Below are positions 59,359-64,000 of a DNA stretch of 64,000 nt, piece by piece. Numbering within the stretch: the stretch's first letter is position 1; each line of letters starts with the position of its first letter. Made by a program: the position numbers and the translations under genes. This stretch comes from Angustibacter luteus (GTDB lineage: Bacteria > Actinomycetota > Actinomycetes > Actinomycetales > Angustibacteraceae). The notes beneath the pieces were generated by a model. The model had not been told where the DNA came from. It made no database searches and was given only the letters and a program-made list of their open reading frames with translations. The stretch covers positions 422,005-486,004 of the forward strand of contig NZ_BAABFP010000004.1 in assembly GCF_039541115.1 (NCBI RefSeq), read 5' to 3'.

Positions 59359-60711
59359 GTGGGGCACTTCGACACGTCCGGTCTGGAAGAGGCCGCTGCG
59401 GGGCTGGTCCAGGACGGCATCGACGTCGTCCGGGTGGCCTACTCGGACCTGATGGGCACCGACCGCGGCCGGGACATCCTGACCAACCGGTTCGCCCGCA
59501 CGACGCACGACGGGGTCGCCTTCTGCCGGTCGATCTACGGCACGTCCCCGATGGGCGACGTGATCGACATCGAGGGCGGCCTGGCCGCTGGGCTGCCGGA
59601 CGTGGTGGCCTTCCCGGACGTGTCGACCCTGCAGAAGGTGCCCTGGGAACCCGGTGTCGCGCACTGCATCGCCGACGTGTTCAATCCCGACGGGACGCCC
59701 GCGGAGGAGGACCCGCGGACCGTGCTGAAGCGGGTCATCCGCCAGTTCGCCGAGCTCGGCATGGTTCCCACGGTCGGGCCGGAGCTCGAGTTCTACCTGC
59801 TGGAGAAGGACGACACCGTGCCCAGTGGCTGGCGTCGCTACGGCGAGGCGACCGGCAACGTGTACGTCGCCGGCCTGCGGGGGGATCCCGAGAACACGTT
59901 GCTGCGCAGCCTGCGCCACCTGTCGGCGTACGGGCTCGAGGTGGTGGCGGCGAACCACGAGTTCTCCAGCGGCCAGTTCGAGATCAACCTCTGGCACTCC
60001 GAGGCGCTGGACGCCGCCGACCGCGCCTTCCGGTTCAAGGCCGCGGTCAAGGAGCTCGCCCGCCGCGAGGACAAGCTCGCGACCTTCATGGCCAAGCCGT
60101 TCAACGACGAGGGTGGTTCCGGCTTCCACCTGCACTTCTCCACCTGGTCCGACGACGGCCAGCCGCTGTTCCACGACCCCGACGCGCCGGACGGGCTGTC
60201 CCAGGTGGCCCGCGGCGCCATCGCCGGCGTGATCAAGCACGCCCCGGCACTTGCCGCGCTGGCCAACCCGACCATCAACTCCTACAAGCGGTTCGGGCCG
60301 GACACCCTCGCCCCGTGGTTGATCGACTGGGGCCTGGACAACCGCAGCGCGATGGTGCGGATCCCACCCGAGCGCGGTGGTGCGACCCGGCTCGAGCTGC
60401 GCCTGGGCGACGCCAGCGCCAACCCCTACCTGGCCGTCGCGGGACTGCTCGCGGCCGCCTACCTCGGGATCAAGGAGGGCCTGGAGCCGCCGGCCGCCCT
60501 GGAGGGCTACGGCTACGACCCGGCGAAGGCGGACCTGCTGCCCGGCGACCTCGGCACCGCGCTCGACGCGCTGGAGGCGGACACCGAGCTCGTCGAGGCG
60601 CTCGGTGGCCAGTTCGTGCGCACCTTCGCGGCGTACAAGCGCAACGAGCTGGAGCGCTTCTCCCGCTGGGTCACCGACTGGGAGTTCCGCGAGTACGCCT
60701 ACCACCTGTGA
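59359..60711 (+). CDS. Glutamine synthetase-like (gamma-glutamyl amide) ligase
   Basis: A 450-residue class I glutamine-synthetase-fold enzyme. ATP/metal motifs GPELEFYLLEK, NHEFSSGQFEIN, KPFNDEGGSGFHLHFS and NRSAMVRIP are present; the adenylylation loop motif (NLY) of GlnA is not. Such GlnA3/PuuA-like enzymes ligate glutamate to amines (polyamines, monoamines, aniline-type) as a first catabolic step. GGGAGG lies six bases before the GTG start. It is divergent from an aromatic ring-cleavage operon and 40 bases upstream of a P450, so an aromatic or cyclic amine substrate is a reasonable inference. Confidence 0.88.
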   Translation: MGHFDTSGLEEAAAGLVQDGIDVVRVAYSDLMGTDRGRDILTNRFARTTHDGVAFCRSIYGTSPMGDVIDIEGGLAAGLPDVVAFPDVSTLQKVPWEPGVAHCIADVFNPDGTPAEEDPRTVLKRVIRQFAELGMVPTVGPELEFYLLEKDDTVPSGWRRYGEATGNVYVAGLRGDPENTLLRSLRHLSAYGLEVVAANHEFSSGQFEINLWHSEALDAADRAFRFKAAVKELARREDKLATFMAKPFNDEGGSGFHLHFSTWSDDGQPLFHDPDAPDGLSQVARGAIAGVIKHAPALAALANPTINSYKRFGPDTLAPWLIDWGLDNRSAMVRIPPERGGATRLELRLGDASANPYLAVAGLLAAAYLGIKEGLEPPAALEGYGYDPAKADLLPGDLGTALDALEADTELVEALGGQFVRTFAAYKRNELERFSRWVTDWEFREYAYHL

Positions 60712-60751
60712 ACCGTTGACCGCACCACCTCTCGAGATGAGGAGCACGACC

Positions 60752-62029
60752 GTGACCGAGCCAACGCCCGTCCCGCTCGAGGACGTCGACCTGGCGGACC
60801 TGGACCGGTTCGCCCGCAACGAGGGCTGGGGACAGTTCGACACCCTGCGGCGCGAGGCCCCGGTGTTCTGGAACGCCGAGGCGGCCCCGAGCTCCGGGTT
60901 CTGGGCGGTGACGCGGCACGAGGACATCTGCGCCGTCGACCGCGACCCGGAGACCTTCACGTCGACGAAGTTCACGAACCTCGAAGAGGTGGACGACGAC
61001 CTGCAGGACCTGCGGCGCTCGATCCTGGAGACCGACGGCCTGCGGCACCGAGCGTTGCGGAAGCTGATCCAGCGCGAGTTCAGCCAGGGCAACCTGCTGC
61101 GCAACTACGAGGAGTTCCTGCGCGGGCTCACCAAGGCCACCGTCGACGCGGCGCTGCCCAAGGGGGAGTTCGACTTCGTCAAGGAGATCAGCGCCGACTT
61201 CCCGATCCAGGTCCTGGTGCGGTTGCTCGACGTCCCGGTGGCGGACACCGGCAAGCTGATCGACTGGGGCAACCAGATGATCGGCAACACCGACCCGGAC
61301 TACGCCGAGCACCTGCTCGCCGACCCGGAGAGCGAGCAGTACAAGCACCTGCCGTTCCGGTCGCCGGCGGCGCTCGAGGTGTTCGAGTACGGGCGCGCAC
61401 TGGCCCGCGAGCGCAAGGGCGGTGACGGCACCGACCTGATCAGCATGCTCGTGAACCGGGTGCCGGAGGACGGCGAGCCGTTGTCCGCCACCGACTTCGA
61501 CAACTACTTCCTGCTCCTGGTCGTGGCCGGCAACGAGACGACCCGGCACACGATCAGCCAGGCCATGCTGGCGCTCATCGAGCACCCGGACCAGCTCGCC
61601 CTGCTCCAGGAGCGACCCGAGCTGATCCCCGGCGCGGTCGAGGAGTTCCTGCGCTGGGCCTCGCCGGTCTACCACTTCCGGCGTACGGCGACCCGCGACG
61701 TGGAGCTCGGTGGCGCGCAGATCAAGGAGGGCGACAAGGTCGTCATGTGGTTCGCCTCCGGCAACCGCGACGAGAGCGTCTTCGACGAGCCGTACCGGTT
61801 CGACGTGACCCGTCAGGACATCGACCACGTCACGTTCGGCAAGGGCAGCCCGCACGTCTGCCTCGGGAACAGCCTGGCGCGCATGGAGATCCGGCTCATG
61901 TTCACCGAGCTGATCCCGCGGCTCGCGAGCATCGAGCTCACCGGCGACGTCCGCCGGGTGCGCAGCAACTTCGTCAACGGGATCAAGACCCTTCCGGTCC
62001 GCGTCACCACCCGCCAACCTCCCCCGTGA
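60752..62029 (+). CDS. Cytochrome P450
   Basis: A 425-residue soluble bacterial P450. I-helix AGNETT (residues 259-264), ExxR as Glu298-Arg301 and the heme loop FGKGSPHVCLG with Cys370 are intact. GAGGAG lies eight bases before GTG 60752; the open frame further upstream overlaps the ligase gene. It is co-directional with the glutamine-synthetase-like gene 40 bases away. No ferredoxin is encoded nearby. Its stop codon is the TGA inside the first copy of the downstream 21-bp repeat. Confidence 0.93.
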   Translation: MTEPTPVPLEDVDLADLDRFARNEGWGQFDTLRREAPVFWNAEAAPSSGFWAVTRHEDICAVDRDPETFTSTKFTNLEEVDDDLQDLRRSILETDGLRHRALRKLIQREFSQGNLLRNYEEFLRGLTKATVDAALPKGEFDFVKEISADFPIQVLVRLLDVPVADTGKLIDWGNQMIGNTDPDYAEHLLADPESEQYKHLPFRSPAALEVFEYGRALARERKGGDGTDLISMLVNRVPEDGEPLSATDFDNYFLLLVVAGNETTRHTISQAMLALIEHPDQLALLQERPELIPGAVEEFLRWASPVYHFRRTATRDVELGGAQIKEGDKVVMWFASGNRDESVFDEPYRFDVTRQDIDHVTFGKGSPHVCLGNSLARMEIRLMFTELIPRLASIELTGDVRRVRSNFVNGIKTLPVRVTTRQPPP

Positions 62030-62141
62030 TCATGCACGTTCGCCCCACCCCCCGCGGTGATCATGCACGTTCGCCCCGCCACCCTGGCGGTGATCATGCA
62101 CGTTCGCCCCACCACCCCGCCGTGATCATGCACGTTCGCCC
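62026..62141 (+). repeat. Four direct copies of GTGATCATGCACGTTCGCC repeat
   Basis: Copies begin at 62026, 62057, 62090 and 62122, each about 21 bp (GTGATCATGCACGTTCGCC plus CC), separated by C-rich spacers of about 10-12 bp. The P450 stop codon is the TGA of the first copy. The array points the same way as the P450 gene and ends five bases before the convergent endonuclease-like gene. The mirror array is at 63112-63200. Confidence 0.9.
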
Positions 62142-62145
62142 GCGC

Positions 62146-63060
62146 TCACCAGCGCCGACGTCCGATCTGCGGCTCGAGGCCCAGCAACTGGCCCACGGCG
62201 TGCTCCAGCGCGAGCGACGGACCCCACACGTGGCCCCGGTGGAAGCCGACGACCTCCCAGCCGAACCCGGCCCGCAGGTGGTCGCGGCGGCGAGCGTCGG
62301 CCAGCTGCTCTGCCGGTGACCCGTGGTGCTCGTCCCCGTCGTACTCGACGCCCCGCCTGGCGTCCTCGAAGCCGAGGTCCAAGCGATAGAGCACGTGGTT
62401 CCGGGCGTTCCGGATGGGGATCTGCGCCGTCGGTCGCGGGAAGCCGGCGTCGTGCAGTCGCAGTCGCAGCCACGACTCCCCGAAGGACTCCGTGAGCGGT
62501 TCGACCAGGCCGAGCAGCTCACGACCCTGGGCGACGCCGCGGTGGCCGGCGAACCGTTCGATCTCGCTCAGCGCTCGTGGCGCGTCGACGAGCCCGCGGC
62601 TCGCCAGTCCGTCGAGAGCCGCCAGCGCCATGGGCCGCGGGAGCAGCCGGGCCAGGTCCAGGGTGGTTCGCAAGGTCGACGTCCGAAGTAGTCCGTGCGA
62701 CTCGACGACGTCGCCAGAACCCATCGGAGCGGTGTAGCACCGGATGCCCGGCCGCCGGACCGGCGTGCGCCCGGCCGGCAGGACGCACTCGATGGTCGGC
62801 AGGCTGCGTTCTGAGCCGGGAAGGCGCAGGTCGCCGATGCCGCCGAGCCAGGCGACGGTGCCGCGGCAGAGCACAGCGTCGGCGGGCAGGAGGAGCGCGG
62901 CCGCCTGGGCTCGCAGCGCCAGGGTGTCGGCGGCAGCGACGTCGACGTAGACCCCCCGAAGCATCTCGCGGGCGCGACCGGCCGCGACCAGTCGGTACGC
63001 CCGCCGTCCGGTGAGGTCCCGGGCAGCGCGTGCGGTGAAGGGTCGGCCGTCATTGAGCAT
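62146..63060 (-). CDS. AbiEi-N/DUF559-like endonuclease-fold protein
   Basis: A 304-residue protein: N-terminal winged-helix/AbiEi-like part (about residues 5-60, FTARAARDLTGRRAYRLVAA), a middle helical part, and a C-terminal very-short-patch/DUF559-type nuclease fold (about 205-285) with LDLGFEDARRGVEYDGDEHH and RRDHLRAGFGWEVVGFHRG, giving candidate acidic residues of a PD-(D/E)xK site. Such genes are numerous and solitary in actinobacteria, with no proven role. It is enclosed by two opposed repeat arrays. Confidence 0.8.
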   Translation of the reverse strand: MLNDGRPFTARAARDLTGRRAYRLVAAGRAREMLRGVYVDVAAADTLALRAQAAALLLPADAVLCRGTVAWLGGIGDLRLPGSERSLPTIECVLPAGRTPVRRPGIRCYTAPMGSGDVVESHGLLRTSTLRTTLDLARLLPRPMALAALDGLASRGLVDAPRALSEIERFAGHRGVAQGRELLGLVEPLTESFGESWLRLRLHDAGFPRPTAQIPIRNARNHVLYRLDLGFEDARRGVEYDGDEHHGSPAEQLADARRRDHLRAGFGWEVVGFHRGHVWGPSLALEHAVGQLLGLEPQIGRRRW

Positions 63061-63111
63061 CCGGACAGGATGGGACGTCGGAGCGTCCAGGCGCTGTGGT
63101 CATCCACAGGC

Positions 63112-63200
63112 GGGGCGAACGTGCATGATCACGGCGGGGGGGGCGGGGCGAACGTGCATGATCACGGCGGGGGGGGGGTGGGGCGAACGTGCATGATCAC
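63112..63200 (-). repeat. Three inverted copies of the GTGATCATGCACGTTCGCC repeat
   Basis: Reverse-complement copies at 63112-63132, 63145-63165 and 63180-63200 with G-rich spacers of 12-14 bp. The stop codon of the leftward Rieske-like gene (63197-63199) lies in the last copy, just as the P450 stop lies in the first copy of the other array. Spacer G-tracts of seven to nine bases are prone to length change. Confidence 0.9.
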
Positions 63201-64000
63201 CGGGGGGTTTCGTCGGCGACCATCTGGCGCACGATCTTGCGCACCTGCAGCGCGGCAGCGTCGGCGCTGACGCTCACCGTGGGTCGCGGTCCGTCCCTGT
63301 CGAGCACGGCCTGCATGGTCTCCAGGATCGCCTGCACGCGCCGGTAGTACTGCTCGAACATCGGCCGCAGGGTCTGCTCCGCGTCCGGTTGGAGCGCGAA
63401 GTCCCGGCTGACCCGCCACAGGTGGCGCGTGTGGGTGGCGTCGATCGGCGTGAGGGCGTGGGTGAACCGGAAGGTGCAGGCGGGACCACCGCCGTCCTCG
63501 CCGGCCTCCCACCCGTCCACCCAGAGACCCGGAGTGACGAACTGCCCGAGCTCCCGCTGCCGGAACAGCGTGCCCGCCGGACGTCCCACCAGCTCGCTGT
63601 GCCAGGCGGTGAGCTCGGCCGGCGGGTAGTCGCGGGAGAACGACACACTCGTCTCGCTGACCTCGACGTCGAGCCGGGGCGGCGCTGAACGCAGGACCGG
63701 CGGGGCGAAGTCGGGGTCGACCACCGTGATGTGGCTGATGTCGGCGAAGTTCTCCTGCAGCAGGTCGATGGCCGCGTGGGTCTCCCACTGCGAGCCGAAG
63801 CTCGCCCAGGCCGGGTCGGCAAGCCACGGCACGGACGGCGCGGTGCGCAGTGAGGCTCGCGCCGGGTCGCCGAGCCACGCCCAGACGAAGGTGCCGTCGT
63901 CGTGCACCGGGAACGCCCGTACCCGCGCGCCGACCGGGATGCGGTCCTGGGTGGGCACTCGCACGCACGCCCCGGACGCGTCGTACGCGAAGCCCGTGTA
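63197..64000 (-). CDS. Rieske oxygenase-like protein (partial, cut by window edge)
   Basis: About 267 residues visible; the N-terminus lies beyond 64000. The first residues, YTGFAYDASGACVRVPTQ, align with the second half of a Rieske domain, where the YHG histidine ligand would be expected but threonine is found. The catalytic-domain iron motif reads ENFADISHITVVD: the first histidine is present and the second (five residues later) is aspartate. PVHDDGTFVWAWLGDPA and FRFTHALTPIDATHTRHLW are typical of VanA-like oxygenase subunits. It may be an inactive or differently liganded relative. Confidence 0.75.
   Translation of the reverse strand, partial: YTGFAYDASGACVRVPTQDRIPVGARVRAFPVHDDGTFVWAWLGDPARASLRTAPSVPWLADPAWASFGSQWETHAAIDLLQENFADISHITVVDPDFAPPVLRSAPPRLDVEVSETSVSFSRDYPPAELTAWHSELVGRPAGTLFRQRELGQFVTPGLWVDGWEAGEDGGGPACTFRFTHALTPIDATHTRHLWRVSRDFALQPDAEQTLRPMFEQYYRRVQAILETMQAVLDRDGPRPTVSVSADAAALQVRKIVRQMVADETPR

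Noticed and set aside
59323-61104. Long leftward open frame opposite the ligase and P450 genes
   Set aside because: It spans two well-supported genes and their gap and encodes no recognisable domain.
62026-62141. CRISPR-like array at the P450 end
   Set aside because: Spacers are only 10-12 bp and C-rich, copies are few, and no cas gene is present.

Overview
The window is high-GC actinobacterial DNA. Pointers to this are GTG starts with GGAG-type ribosome sites, an actinobacterial-type WS/DGAT wax-ester/triacylglycerol synthase, a fused LivH-LivM permease, a MobC/DUF2637/relaxase module and two DUF3349 domains. I cannot resolve genus. Coding is dense, and most genes sit in co-directional runs with 1- or 4-base overlaps.

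0.4-20 kb, lipid, polyester and acyl-CoA block. A minus-strand operon runs from a fumarylacetoacetase-family gene (12006) through a crotonase, an SDR, a polyhydroxyalkanoate synthase (phaC), an AlkK-like acyl-CoA ligase and an mcl-type PHA depolymerase (phaZ) to a second crotonase (4460). Around it lie a GntR/FCD regulator, a WS/DGAT acyltransferase, a serine beta-lactamase-fold hydrolase, a DUF3500-SnoaL pair, a 3-oxoacid CoA-transferase (scoA/scoB with a 50-residue reading frame exactly between them), 4-hydroxyphenylpyruvate dioxygenase, an enolase-superfamily gene, an alpha/beta hydrolase and a thioesterase. A perfect palindrome, TGATATATCA, or a one-base variant recurs in promoter positions.

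20-41 kb, uptake and catabolism block. It holds an MDR reductase, a dienelactone hydrolase, a creatinase-like M24 protein, a double-domain GlcG/HbpS protein, TetR and IclR regulators, two flavoprotein monooxygenases, a branched-chain-amide-type ABC importer (livG, livF, binding lipoprotein, fused livHM), malate synthase G, a class III CoA-transferase and a long DmdC-like acyl-CoA dehydrogenase. Six sites resembling GGACCAnTGGwCC lie in front of the operons, which suggests one IclR-controlled regulon that imports an acid, activates it to a CoA ester, oxidises it and feeds glyoxylate/acetyl-CoA into malate.

41-48.6 kb, accessory and mobile block. It has small orphan genes separated by a tandem and dispersed repeat, a relaxase, an XRE repressor with a 34-bp operator, DUF2637, MobC and a replication-like winged-helix gene. 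It ends at a 44-bp tRNA-Arg(ACG) 3' fragment followed by the original tRNA-type terminator. No intact tRNA-Arg or integrase lies to the left, so the integrated island may extend past the left edge and include the catabolic blocks.

48.8-64 kb, probable chromosome backbone of higher GC. It carries a TMEM175-like channel, a secreted GH15 glucoamylase, a GAF-GGDEF cyclase, a scar joining a chemotaxis-receptor remnant to a start-less DUF3349 gene, a methyltransferase, a homoprotocatechuate meta-cleavage operon (hpaE, hpaD, FAH-family isomerase/decarboxylase, acetoacetate-decarboxylase-like protein), a divergent glutamine-synthetase-like gene with a P450, an endonuclease-like gene flanked by opposed arrays of a 21-bp repeat, and a partial Rieske-oxygenase-like gene with altered ligand positions.
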